Shown here: one piece after another, positions 33,739-44,502 of the stretch
Layout of the letters: each line of letters opens with the position of its first letter
Position numbering within the stretch: the first letter of the stretch is position 1
Source: Cherax quadricarinatus
Taxonomy: Eukaryota; Arthropoda; Malacostraca; Decapoda; Parastacidae
Length of the DNA stretch: 64,000 nt
NCBI RefSeq assembly: GCF_038502225.1
Contig: NC_091352.1
Location: 23,022,642 to 23,086,641, forward strand
Direction: 5' to 3'
The notes under the pieces: generated by a model
Seen by the model: only the letters and a program-made list of their open reading frames with translations
Told to the model about the DNA's origin: nothing
The model's database searches: none
Made by a program: the position numbers and the translations under genes

Positions 33739-36076
33739 CAGTGGACCCCCGCATAGCGAACGCCTTGCATAGCGAACAATCCGCATAGCGAGCGCTTTGT
33801 TCGCTAAAATTTTGCCCCGCATAGTGGACAAAAACCCGCTCAGCGACCTTCGTCCGAGACGCGTCCAATGTGCGCCCTCAGCCAGCCTCACATGTGCCGC
33901 CCGTCCCATTGTTTACCAGCCAGCCTCCGCAGTAACATTCAAGCATACACTCGGAATATTTCGTATTATTACAGTGTTTTCGGTGCTGTTTGTGGAAAAT
34001 AAGTGACCATGGGCCCCAAGAAAGCTTCTAGTGCCAACCCTACACCTCAAAGGGTAAGAATACCCATTGAAATGAAGAAAGAGATCATTGATAAGTATGA
34101 AAGTGGAGTACGTATCACCGACCTGGTCAGGTTGTACAAGAAACCAAAATCAACCATCGCTTCTATTGTGGGCAAGAAAACGGCAATCAAGGAAGCTGTT
34201 GTTGCCAAAGGTTTAACTGTGTTTTCGAAACAAAGATCGCAAGTGATGGAAGATGTTGAGAGACTCTTATTGGTGTGGATAAATGAAAAACAGCTAGCAG
34301 GAGATAGCGTCTCTCAAGCGATCATATGTGAAAAGGCTAGGAAGTTGCATGACGATTTAATTAAAAAAATGCCTGCAACTAGTGATGATGTGAGTGAATT
34401 TAAGGCCAGCAAAGGTTGGTTTGAGAGATTTAAGAAGCGTAGTGGCATCCATAGTGTGATACGGCATGGTGAGGCTGCCAGTTCGGACCACAAAGCGGCT
34501 GAAAAATATGTGCATGAATTCAAGGAGTACATAGAAACTGAAGGACTGGAACCTGAACAAGTGTTTAATTGTGATGAAACAGGCCTGTTCTGGAAGAAAA
34601 TGCCAAGCAGGACCTACATTACTCAGGAGGAAAAGGCACTCCCAGGACATAAGCCTATGAAAGACAGGCTTACTTTGTTGATGTGTGCCAATGCTAGTGG
34701 TGATTGCAAAGTTAAGCCTTTATTAGTGTATCACTCTGAAACTCCCAGAGCGTTCAGGCAAAAGAATGTCCTCAAGGATAATTTGTGTGTGCTGTGGAGG
34801 GCAAACAGTAAGGCATGGGTCACTAGGGAATTTTTCTATAACTGGTTACACCATGCATTTGCCCCCAATGTGAAAGATTACCTAACTGAAAAGAAATTAG
34901 ACCTTAAGTGCCTCCTGGTGTTAGACAATGCCCCTGGTCATCCTACAGACGTGGCAGAGCGACTTTATGGGGACATGAGCTTCATTAAGGTGAAGTTTTT
35001 GCCTCCTAATACCACTCCTCTCCTGCAGCCCATGGACCAGCAGGTCATTTCCAACTTCAAGAAACTGTACACAAAAGCTCTGTTTCAAAAGTGCTTTGAA
35101 GTGACCACAGACACTCGATTGACTCTAAAAGAGTTTTGGAAGGATCACTTTAATATCCTCAATTGTGTAAACCTTATAGGTAAGGCTTGGGAGGGAGTGA
35201 CTAAGAGAACCTTGAACTCTGCTTGGAAGAAACTGTGGCCAGAATGTGTAGACAAAAGGGATTTTGAAGGGTTTGAGGCTAACCCTGAGAGGAGTAGTAT
35301 ACCAGTTGAGGAATCAATTGTGGAATTGGGGAAGTCCTTGGGGTTGGAGGTTAGTGGGGAGGATGTGGAAGAGTTGGTGGAGGAGGACAATGAAGAACTA
35401 ACCACTGATGAGCTGATAGATCAACTTCAAGAGCAAGAGGCCAGACCTGGGGAAACTGGTTCAAAGGAGGGGAGAGAGAAATTGAAGGAATTGCCTACTT
35501 CAAAGATTAAGGAAATGTGTGCAAAATGGCTTGAAGTGCAAACCTTTTTTGATGAAAATCACCCTCACACAGCTATTGCAAGCCGTGCTGGTGACTGTTA
35601 CAATGACACTGTTGTGAACCACTTTAGACAAATCATAAAGGAACGAGAGGTACAGGCCACTATGGACAGATATGTTGTGCGAAAGAAGTCCAGTGACTCT
35701 GAAGCTGGTCCTAGTGGCATTAAAAGAAGAAGGGAAGTAACCCCAGAAAAGGACTTGCTACCTCAAGTCCTAATGGAAGGGGATTCCCCTTCTAAACACT
35801 AACACTCTCTCTCCCCTCCTCCCATCCCATCAATCATCACCAGATCTTCAATAAAAGTAAGTGTCATGTAATTGTGCATGCCTTTTTCAGTTTGTGTGTA
35901 CTAAAATTAACATTTTTTTGTGGTAAAAAATTTTTTTTTTCATACTTTTGGGTGTCTTGCACGGATTAATTTTATTTCCATTATTTCTTATGGGGAAAAT
36001 TAATTCGCATAGAGAACATTTCGCATAACGACCAGCCCTCTTGCACGGATTAAGTTCGCTATGCGGGGGTCCACTG
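33739..36076 (+). mobile_element. Tigger/pogo-type transposon T1, full length
   Basis: 2338 bp, CAGTGGACCCCCGCATAGCG at the left and its inverted form ending GGGGGTCCACTG at the right, TA on both sides (33737-33738 and 36077-36078). GCATAGCGA words repeat just inside the left end. It encodes one intact transposase. It is inserted in the 3' UTR of LINE II. Confidence 0.93.
34009..35802 (+). CDS. Tigger transposase (597 aa), intact
   Basis: Pogo/Tigger-type DDE transposase (TIGD1-like). ATG at 34009 (MGPKKASSAN). A CENP-B-type helix-turn-helix (about 15-70) and a second CENP-B DNA-binding domain (about 75-145) are followed by the DDE_1 core with D189 (FNCDETG), D306 (LVLDNAPGH) and D343 (QPMDQQ). 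LPPNTTPLLQP precedes the third aspartate, as usual. The C-terminal third is acidic, then Ser-rich with RRREVTPEK. No stop or frameshift. A near-identical gene lies at 54840-56630. Confidence 0.93.
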   Translation: MGPKKASSANPTPQRVRIPIEMKKEIIDKYESGVRITDLVRLYKKPKSTIASIVGKKTAIKEAVVAKGLTVFSKQRSQVMEDVERLLLVWINEKQLAGDSVSQAIICEKARKLHDDLIKKMPATSDDVSEFKASKGWFERFKKRSGIHSVIRHGEAASSDHKAAEKYVHEFKEYIETEGLEPEQVFNCDETGLFWKKMPSRTYITQEEKALPGHKPMKDRLTLLMCANASGDCKVKPLLVYHSETPRAFRQKNVLKDNLCVLWRANSKAWVTREFFYNWLHHAFAPNVKDYLTEKKLDLKCLLVLDNAPGHPTDVAERLYGDMSFIKVKFLPPNTTPLLQPMDQQVISNFKKLYTKALFQKCFEVTTDTRLTLKEFWKDHFNILNCVNLIGKAWEGVTKRTLNSAWKKLWPECVDKRDFEGFEANPERSSIPVEESIVELGKSLGLEVSGEDVEELVEEDNEELTTDELIDQLQEQEARPGETGSKEGREKLKELPTSKIKEMCAKWLEVQTFFDENHPHTAIASRAGDCYNDTVVNHFRQIIKEREVQATMDRYVVRKKSSDSEAGPSGIKRRREVTPEKDLLPQVLMEGDSPSKH

Positions 36077-36282
36077 TACTCACTTGTGCTTTATAGTAAT
36101 CTGTTTACATTAAAGTTTTATCACTGATGTCATCATTGCTTAGTTCATCTTAAGTTAATTTTAAGCCAGCCCGTAATGCTATGCATAGTATAAGTGGCTT
36201 TGGCATGCTGCTCTTATCTGTATTTTTTGTACCTCTGTATGTGTGCTCAAATTTTTAAATAAATAAATAAATAGATCTAAAC

Positions 36283-36594
36283 TTAGTCCCTGTTCAGAAC
36301 ATCCACACTTACTACTGTGCAATCTACATCTACAGGACCTTAAATTCCAATATTAACCTTGACCTAAAATGCTTTCTTGTTAGTTGCGACAGGACCCACA
36401 GGCAGAACACCAGACACAAACATCTCTACGACATTCCCCGTGTCCAACTAAACCTATACAAAAATTCAATGTATGTCAAAGGCCCTAAAATCTGGAATAC
36501 CCTACCTGAAAACTTTAGAACTGCAGACACATTCATCACCTTCAAAACTACCGTTAGAAAACATCTTATCTCCCTGATACACCCCGTCAACTAA
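36283..36594 (+). pseudogene. LINE N2 ORF2 C-terminus
   Basis: Encodes QNIHTYYCAIYIYRTLNS through DRTHRQNTRHKHL and KGPKIWNTLP to TAA. It continues the N2 frame lost at 32127, with LINE II between. Followed by the family 3' UTR. Confidence 0.75.
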
Positions 36595-37026
36595 CTACAT
36601 AAAAAACCACCTGGTGGTTCACACTTACACTCACTCATTTACCCATTTGACTATAAGCACAGAAATGCTAATCTTAATCTTAAAATAATGATTCCTAACT
36701 AGTCATAAGTTTGCCTGTGATACTCCAATATAGAAACTATGTATTGTGCCAAAGCAAAAGCATTCACATTGCTAAACTCACAAACTAGTATTTAGTCACT
36801 TAGTATTTAGTCAACTTACTCCATAATTTGTAATAATTTAGGGTTAAGAATTAATCTAAGTTTGACCGAAATGCCTAGCCATGCTAGGTGTCCTAGTGAC
36901 CCCCTCTGTAATTAGTATTTTATTACATGTAAACCACACAATAACCAAAATCTGAAAACCCTGCATTGTAATCCTTATAGAGAATAAACTTGATTGATTG
37001 ACTGACTGATTGATTGATTGATTGAT

Positions 37027-37113
37027 AGTATGCTCCTCACTTAGTGATGAATTCGTTTACCGACGTGGTCTTAGAAAAGCAACTCCGTCGTTAAGTGAGG
37101 AGAGGTTGTATGT
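37027..37113. repeat. Short foldback element
   Basis: CTCCTCACTTAGTGATG and, on the other side, CGTTAAGTGAGGAG form inverted ends around about 55 bp. Probably a small DNA-transposon remnant. Superfamily unknown. Confidence 0.45.
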
Positions 37114-37142
37114 CTTCCATTTTATTGATTGAGCACAAGAAA

Positions 37143-37728
37143 TACCGCAGGAAATAGCAAACAAGAGGACTCCAATAGCAATAGTGAGGATAAATTACCA
37201 AAAACAACTGGTGGGAGCTCCACTGTTGGTGCTAGGGAGGATAGAAGTAAGACAGGGAAACATGCACCAACAGGGAATACAGTCACAGAAACCCAAGGCA
37301 AGCGGAAACCAAGCCTGTGCACATACTATGCACTTGGTATCTGCTGGCATGGGAAATCTGGAAAAACAGATGGGACGTGCAACTATGACCACCCTAGAAA
37401 ATGCCATGCCCATATGACAACAGGAAAATGCAAACTCCCTTCCTGTAAGCTTTTTCACCCCGAAATGTGTACCTCTTCAGTACAGGAAAGACTGTGCTAT
37501 AACTTAAATTGCCAGGCATACCATCTAAAGGGGACAAAAAGATACAAAACATCCAGGCCATGGGAAAACCTGGGTAGCCACAGCCACTCAAGAGGGAGAG
37601 GTTTTTTAGTGCCAGGAAGGAAAAAAAACTGGCAGGAAATGGCAGAAATCGTACACCAAATCCAGTCATTCCTGGAGTGGAACCACAGTCGATGGCCTCC
37701 ACTCCAAACCAACAGATACAGATACTAA
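37143..37728 (+). CDS. LINE C ORF1 with three CCCH zinc fingers, 5'-truncated
   Basis: 195 codons from the target junction; any start upstream (TTG at 37129) would use target DNA. The N-terminus is Ser/Asn/Lys-rich. Three tandem zinc fingers follow: C-x7-C-x11-C-x3-H (CTYYALGIC), then C-x8-C-x4-C-x3-H twice (CHAHMTTGKC, CTSSVQERLC). CCCH fingers usually bind RNA, which fits a LINE ORF1. Most LINE ORF1 proteins carry CCHC knuckles or an RRM instead. A basic Arg/Gly tail follows. It ends at TAA in TAATG. Confidence 0.75.
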
Positions 37729-40700
37729 TGCCGGAAAAAAAATCCCCCCCCCCAGTACCAACAATACCACCAGTCCAATAACATTCTTCTTTGCAAATAT
37801 ACAGGGTCTAAAGCAAGCAACAAACAACAAAATACCTTTCATCCGTGGACTGCTTGCAGAGGCAAAGGCAATGTTCGCGGCTTTCACTGAGACCCACATA
37901 AAGGATCACTTGGACAATGAAATATGGATCCCAGGTTACAACCTATACAGATGTGACAGAGTGAACAGGCAAAAGGGGGGGGTTGGCCTGTACATTGCAG
38001 AGTCACTTGTTTGCACAGAACTGCTTAATGCCTCAAATGACGTAGTGGAAGTTTTAGCAGTAAAGGTCGAGAACCAAAACCTAGTCATTGTGGTAGTCTA
38101 CAAGCCTCCGGATGCAACATCCCAGCAATTCCAGGAACAGCTGTTAAAAATTGACCACTGTCTGGAAAATCTTCCAGCTCCTGCACCCAACATCTTGCTC
38201 CTGGGGGATTTCAACTTAAGGCACCTAAAATGGAGGAATATAGCAAATAATATTGTTGCAGTAATAACACCAGGAGGCAGCTCTGATGAAAACTCACACT
38301 CACACGAGCTTTTAAATCTCTGCACAAAATTCAATTTAAACCAGCAAATAATAGAGCCTACTAGACTGGAGAATACACTAGACCTCATATTCACTAACAA
38401 TGATGATCTGATAAGAAATGTCACCATATCAAAAACAATATACTCAGATCACAACATAATTGAGGTTCAGACATGTATGCGAGGAGCCCCAGACCGACAA
38501 AATGAGACTAGTCACGAGGGAGCATTCACCAAATTCAACTTCAATAACAAAAACATAAAGTGGGACCAAGTAAACCAAGTCCTAACCGATATAAGCTGGG
38601 AAGATATACTAAGCAACACAGACCCAAACTTATGCCTAGAACAGATTAACTCGGTGGCACTCGATGTATGCACAAGGCTTATTCCTCTAAGAAAAAGGAG
38701 GAGTAGATGTAAAATAGAAAGAGACAGGCGCTCCCTTTACAGGCGACGGAAAAGAATAACAGAGCGGCTAAAAGAGGTCAATATATCTGAAATGCGCAGG
38801 GAGACACTGGTCAGAGAAATAGCAAGCATCGAACTTAAGCTAAAAGAATCCTTTAGGAGTCAGGAATCGCGGGAAGAACTAAAAGCTATAAATGAAATCG
38901 AAATAAACCCAAAGTATTTCTTCTCCTATGCCAAATCAAAATCGAGAACAACGCCCAGTATTGGGCCCCTACTTAAACAAGATGGGTCCTACACAGATGA
39001 CAGCAAGGAAATGAGTGAGCTACTCAAGTCCCAATATGACTCAGTTTTTAGCAAGCCGCTAACCAGACTGAGAGTCGAAGATCAAAATGAATTTTTTATG
39101 AGAGAGCCACAAAATTTGATTAACACAAGCCTATCCGATGTTATCCTGACGCCAAATGACTTCGAACAGGTGATAAATGACATGCCCATGCACTCTGCCC
39201 CAGGGCCAGACTCATGGAACTCTGTGTTCATCAAGAACTGCAAGAAGCCCCTATCACGAGCCTTTTCCATCCTATGGAGAGGGAGCATGGACACGGGGGT
39301 CGTCCCTCAGTTACTAAAAACAACAGACATAGCCCCACTCCACAAAGGGGGCAGTAAAGCAACAGCAAAGAACTACAGACCAATAGCACTAACATCCCAT
39401 ATCATAAAAATCTTTGAAAGGGTCCTAAGAAGCAAGATCACCACGCATCTAGAAACCCATCAGTTACACAACCCAGGGCAACATGGGTTTAGAACAGGTC
39501 GCTCCTGTCTGTCTCAGCTACTGGATCACTACGACAAGGTCCTAAATGCACTAGAAGACAAAAAGAATGCAGATGTAATATATACAGACTTTGCAAAAGC
39601 CTTCGACAAGTGTGACCATGGCGTAATAGCGCACAAAATGCGTGCTAAAGGAATAACAGGAAAAGTCTGTCGATGGATCTATAATTTCCTCACTAACAGA
39701 ACACAGAGAGTAGTCGTCAACAGAGTAAAGTCCGAGGCAGCTACTGTGAAAAGCTCTGTTCCACAAGGCACAGTACTAGCTCCCATCTTGTTCCTCATCC
39801 TCATATCCGACATAGACAAGGATGTCAGCCACAGCACCGTGTCTTCCTTTGCAGATGACACCCGAATCTGCATGACAGTGTCTTCCATTGCAGACACTGC
39901 AAGGCTCCAGGCGGACATCAACCAAATCTTTCAGTGGGCTGCAGAAAACAATATGAAGTTCAACGATGAGAAATTTCAATTACTCAGATATGGTAAACAT
40001 GAGGAAATTAAATCTTCATCAGAGTACAAAACAAATTCTGGCCACGAAATAGAGCGAAACACCAACGTCAAAGACCTGGGAGTGATTATGTCGGAGGATC
40101 TCACCTTCAAGGACCATAACATTGTATCAATCGCATCTGCTAGAAAAATGACAGGATGGATAATGAGAACCTTCAAAACTAGGGAGGCCAAGCCCATGAT
40201 GACACTCTTCAGGTCACTTGTTCTATCTAGGCTGGAATATTGCTGCACTCTAACAGCACCTTTCAAGGCAGGTGAAATTGCCGACCTAGAAAATGTACAG
40301 AGAACTTTCACGGCGCGCATAACGGAGATAAAACACCTCAATTACTGGGAGCGCTTGAGGTTTCTAAACCTGTATTCCCTGGAATGCAGGAGGGAGAGAT
40401 ACATGATTATATACACCTGGAAAATCCTAGAGGGACTAGTACCGAACTTGCACACGAAAATCACTCACTACGAAAGCAAAAGACTTGGCAGACGATGCAC
40501 CATCCCCCCAGTGAAAAGCAGGGGTGTCACTAGCACGTTAAGAGACCATACAATAAGTGTCAGGGGCCCGAGACTGTTCAACTGCCTCCCAGCACACATA
40601 AGGGGGATTACCAACAGACCCCTGGCAGTCTTCAAGCTGGCACTGGACAAGCACCTAAAGTCAGTTCCTGATCAGCCGGGCTGTGGCTCGTACGTTGGTT

Positions 40701-40786
40701 TGCGTGCAGCCAGCAGCAACAGCCTGGTTGATCAGGCGCTGATCCACCAGGAGGCCTGGTCACAGACCGGGCCGCGGGGGCGCTGA
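37728..40786 (+). CDS. LINE C ORF2: endonuclease-reverse transcriptase, 1-nt frameshift near start
   Basis: The natural start is probably the ATG in TAATG. An A8-T-C10 run at 37733-37751 seems one base short, so the ATG frame ends in TAA soon after while the endonuclease frame is open to the stop at 40786 (971 codons from the internal ATG at 37871). The endonuclease has FFANIQGL, FTETHI, LLLGDFNL, LDLIFTN and SDHN. RT has NYRPIALTS, DFAKAFDKCDH, SVPQGTVLAP and FADDTRI (near 39850). The C-terminal tail has HLNYWERLRFL and RGPRLFNCLP. Apart from the frameshift it looks functional. Confidence 0.88.
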
Positions 40787-40972
40787 CACCCGAAACTCTC
40801 TCCAGGTAAACTCCAGGTAAACAAGAAACCAGCCAATCAACTACCCAATAATGTGATCAGAAATTGGTAATTTAGCCAATTGCACACAAATTTCAAAATA
40901 CAGTAGGACCCTCGTATCCATGGTGCATGCGCTCCAAGGACCTACCGTGGATACCAAAACTGTAAATAAACT

Positions 40973-41520
40973 ATACCCCGGCCGGGATTGAACCCGCGGT
41001 CATAGAGTCTCAAAACTCCAGCCCGTCGCGTTAGCCACTAGACCAGCTAGCCACAATAAGATTCGTCCAACTAGGTATATTTCTACACCATAGGAAGGTT
41101 AGCACAGGCACCACTGTGACCACAAATGCAAGTTTTTACAGATGAATCTCCAGCTAGCGTGGCCGTGACGAACTCTAGCTCAAGTCCCTTCACTGCCGTC
41201 AACATGACTCATGAAATTGAAATGACACGATTGCAAACAAACCATACCCCGGCCGGGATTGATCCCGCGGACATAGAGTCTCAAAACTCGCCTGTCGCGT
41301 TAGCCACTAGACCAGCTAGCCACGTCACGGCCACGCTAGCTGGAGATTCGTCTGTAAAAACTTGCATTTGTGGTCACAGTGGTGCCTGTGCTAACCTTCC
41401 TATGGTGTAGAAATATACCTAGTTGGACGAATCTTATTGTGGCTAGCTGGTCTAGTGGCTAACGCGACGGGCTGGAGTTTTGAGACTTTATGACCGCGGG
41501 TTCAATCCCGGCCGGGGTAT
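40973..41520. repeat. Palindromic cluster of tRNA-derived SINE units
   Basis: Arms 40973-41169 and 41324-41520, each 197 bp, are inverted copies. Each holds a tRNA-like block with an A-box-like TGGTCTAGTGG and a B box GGTTCAATCCC, the right arm on the plus strand. The 154-bp spacer has a third tRNA-like block (41244-41322, minus). No acceptor stem pairs with CCGGCCGGGG at the 3' side, so these are SINE heads, not tRNA genes. Confidence 0.7.
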
Positions 41521-41594
41521 GGTTTGTTTGCAATCGTGTCATTACAATTTCGTGAGTCAAAATTGTGGATAGTAGAAAACCCTATATATAAATA

Positions 41595-41597
<3 letters not shown>

Positions 41598-41642
<45 letters not shown>
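41598..41642. repeat. (TA)n microsatellite
   Basis: Pure TA array of about 45 bp within the Tigger-like MITE. Confidence 0.95.
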
Positions 41643-41643
<1 letters not shown>

Positions 41644-42624
41644 TCCTATACATACCTATTATAAAGTTTAACTGATAAATTATACACAATAATTGGAGAA
41701 TTATCACTTTTTCACTGATGGGAAGCGCTTCACGGCTTCTCTGTCAGATTCTCTACTTTTGTACTTTGGGGCCATTATTATGTAAAATTAAGATATATTT
41801 TGGGGCCACAGTAAACCATGGATAACTGAAACCGTGGATACCAAATCAGCAGCTACGGGAGTTCTACTCTATCCCAATTTCAAAATAGGGGCCAGAATAA
41901 ACATTGCAGGCATTCCTGGCACTAAAATAAGATTTACTCTGTTTTTTGGTAATGTTTCCAGACTTTACACATGAATTCCATTTTGATTGTTATTCCCACA
42001 AAAAATGGAAAATTTACTGTTATGCAATATCGTAATAATTGTTTAACCCTTTCAGGGTCCGTGCCATAGATCTAAGGCTTTATATTGAGCGTCCAAACCG
42101 TAGATCTACGCCATGAGCTCAGCTCACTCTGATAAACTGTTAACAGTAAATTTGGGCCAAGATATGAGAGAATACAACTATGTGGTATGTGTGCACCACA
42201 TAAAACAAATCTTGCAGCACACAGTGCATGTGAGAAAAAAATGAGACCATAATTTATTAAAAAAGCGACTTTGCAGTGTTTTTTCGTATGTTTTTTATAG
42301 TTGTATTTGCGATTTCTTGGTCTCATTTGATAGAATGAAAGATATATTACAGAAATAGTGATGATTTTGACTGATTGTAGTACTGAAAATGGCTTGAAAC
42401 TGAGCTCATAGTAGTGGAAATGTTAAATTTTTGCCGATATTCAAGAGTAAACAAATGACCTCACATGTCTAATACACGCCAGCTGGCGGGTCTAATACAT
42501 GTTCACAAATGTGGCGATAATATTTATATTAGTATTATAATATTGCACAACAGTAAATCTTCTGTTTTTTGGTTTGAATAAAAATTCATTATGTGAATAA
42601 AAAATAAAAATGTAATTCAATAGT

Positions 42625-43876
42625 TGTTACAAAAAACGCGATTCTAAAAGTTTAGAGATCTCCAGTGAATACTAGCATCCAGCCTGTTACTGGGTTTTCG
42701 TAACAATTAGTCAGTATCCTTGTCCAATTATCCATTAGAATTCAGTATGATTCAATAGTGCTTCAGGATTACAACTGGTAGGCTACTAACTAGAGAAATT
42801 AAAATTTAATAAATTTATTAATTAAGTTGTCTAGGCGTATATCAAATTAAATTAATCACAGTAATCAACAATATAAGAATAATCACTTCTCTCGTGTACA
42901 CTAGACACTAGTATTGTGCTGATAGCACATATCGCATTTATGTTTTAAGTACCGTCTGGTACATTAACATTTAATAATACAATATACAAATAATTATGTG
43001 TATGTGTGTAAGTGCTCTAAGTAGTTCACTATGTCTCACGACTCGACTAGACTTAAACAAGTGACTGACAAAGTCCTCAAATAAACTAACTTCTTGACCG
43101 ACTGGCAACCAGAACAGTCTGCTTGAACAATAAAAAGAATGCTAAGCCCAACAGCAATATAACAAGCGACTGCGACACAATCAGGAACAAGGAGATAATA
43201 TAACGACACAAAGTAGGGACCATCAGGAGATCCTCCACAAAAGTCACAAAACTCCCATACTACTGAATCTAAGTTCAGCATAAGAAAATCCCCGACTGTG
43301 ACAGTACACAGAAACCAGTACAAGTTAGGCCAGAAGCTACAGCTCAGGACCTGAGTTGCTCAGAGTGTCTATTCGACACACAACCTCAATACAACGTCGA
43401 ACATCACTAAGTCTACACAATGTTCTGTGAACAGTCTCCAGAACTAACAATAAGACAAGAGACGATCTTCCAACAAGGGCCAATAAGGAAGAGTTAGGCA
43501 CTTGTCAGGAATACGTCCAACCACCAAGAGAGTCTAGACCAGACTGAATACTTCAGGCGAGGTGTGATCACCCCCCCCCCCTCGATCACGTGATAGCTCC
43601 GTGGACAGCTGCAGCTCAGCAACAGAAGCCGGCAGAATAACGAGCAAAGAGCAATAATTACAGTAGTTAGACAATCAAGACTTGAACTATGAGCACATAA
43701 TATATGTGTTACATCCTACCTAACAACAGGTAACTAAGTCAAATAATAATATAAAGCAATATATTTACGATTTAGCTATTATCGCAAATATAAGCAATAT
43801 AAAATTATATGAAAAGGTAATATACATGTAATATATATGCATAATATACATTGCAACCCATTCAGGGGTTGCAACA
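42625..43876 (-). repeat. G2 3' LTR
   Basis: TGTTAC at the left and GCAACA at the right. It matches 47849-49113 almost base for base, except for a 17-bp absence after GAATACTAG and small differences near 42900. It contains a poly-C run beside CGATCACGTGAT. Confidence 0.92.
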
Positions 43877-44502
43877 CCCCCCCAACATGACGAACGGTCG
43901 CACTAGGAGTTGCATTAATGTCTTTCACATTATTACTGATTATTCATATCAATACAATTTAACATAAACATTAATCAGAGTCACTCTTGTGCCAAGCACT
44001 TCTATAATTTTACAGTGTCTATATCACTAAGTTATGCCCCTAGTACTAGGGCAGTACACAGTATCGTATCTCTGCATACTCGTGGTTATGTACATCAGTG
44101 TAGAGACAGGATAGCGTAGACAAGCATGGCACGTTGAGGCTCGATCATAGTAGAGGAGACTGCATTCCACTCTTAAGTAGTGGTTGTGGAATGCTATGCA
44201 GTATGGATATCTGAGTATGAAACAGCTTAAGGTGTGTAGTGAGGGAGGGGGTCTACGGCAGGACAGTGTTCTGCCATGCAGTAACGTCGCCCACACAACA
44301 CTACCCACTCATCACTCAGCTTCTGTCTCCAACTCACACACATATCACCACTACTGTGAATATATAAATAGATTAATTAGACATTAGTATATATAGTTAA
44401 TATGGGCTGGAGGGATTAAGTTACTCTACTGAATTTGACATAGCAAGTAACAAAAGGTATTTGGGCATTAAAATTACGTTAATTTAACGTAACTGATAAT
44501 TA
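43877..44502 (-). other. G2 untranslated 3' region with purine tract
   Basis: No recognisable reading frame follows the RNase H stop. Read on the minus strand it ends with TTGGGGGGG immediately before the 3' LTR (43877-43885), a likely polypurine primer. No envelope-like gene is seen. Confidence 0.6.

Larger units (their letters stand above)
32128..36278 (+). mobile_element. LINE II (CR1/L2-like), 5'-truncated, holds Tigger T1
   Basis: Begins at a poly-C junction with RT codons already running, continues to the stop at 33567, then a 3' UTR interrupted by the Tigger at 33739-36076 and ending in (AAAT)n at 36260-36278. It lies inside LINE N2. Confidence 0.8.
29421..37026 (+). mobile_element. 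LINE N2 (CR1/L2-like), split by two LINEs
   Basis: Pieces in order: 5' region and ORF1 (29421-30367), RT (30368-31013), insertion of LINE G2L, RT end (31798-32127), insertion of LINE II with a Tigger inside, C-terminus (36279-36594), and a 3' UTR with a (TTGA)n tail ending near 37026. The codons on either side of each insertion are adjacent in LINE II. The endonuclease is missing, so an internal deletion lies at about 30367. Confidence 0.75.
37143..40820 (+). mobile_element. LINE C (CR1/Jockey-like), best copy of the A-F family
   Basis: Flanked by an 8-bp target duplication ACAAGAAA (37135-37142 and 40821-40828). It starts inside ORF1, so it is slightly 5'-truncated. ORF1 and ORF2 overlap as TAATG (37726-37730). 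The 3' tail holds two CTCCAGGTAAA units. Copies A, B, D, E and F share this tail. Confidence 0.88.
40902..41869. mobile_element. Tigger-like MITE holding the SINE foldback
   Basis: CAGTAGGACCCTCGTATCC at the left and an inverted GAGTAGAACTCCCGTAG at the right, flanked by TA (40900-40901 and 41870-41871). Internal blocks CCATGGATAACTGAAACCG and CCGTGGATACCAAA are typical of short pogo/Tigger derivatives. It interrupts the outer piggyBac MITE. Confidence 0.6.

Noticed and set aside
40973..41520. Functional tRNA genes
   Set aside because: A and B boxes are present, but no acceptor stem pairs and the blocks recur within a repeat, so they are SINE heads.
40973..41520. CRISPR-like array
   Set aside because: Units are few, inverted and tRNA-like, in eukaryotic transposon DNA.
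43877..44502. Envelope-like gene in G2
   Set aside because: Short frames here lack signal peptide, membrane segment or length, and none is conserved in G1 as far as can be seen.
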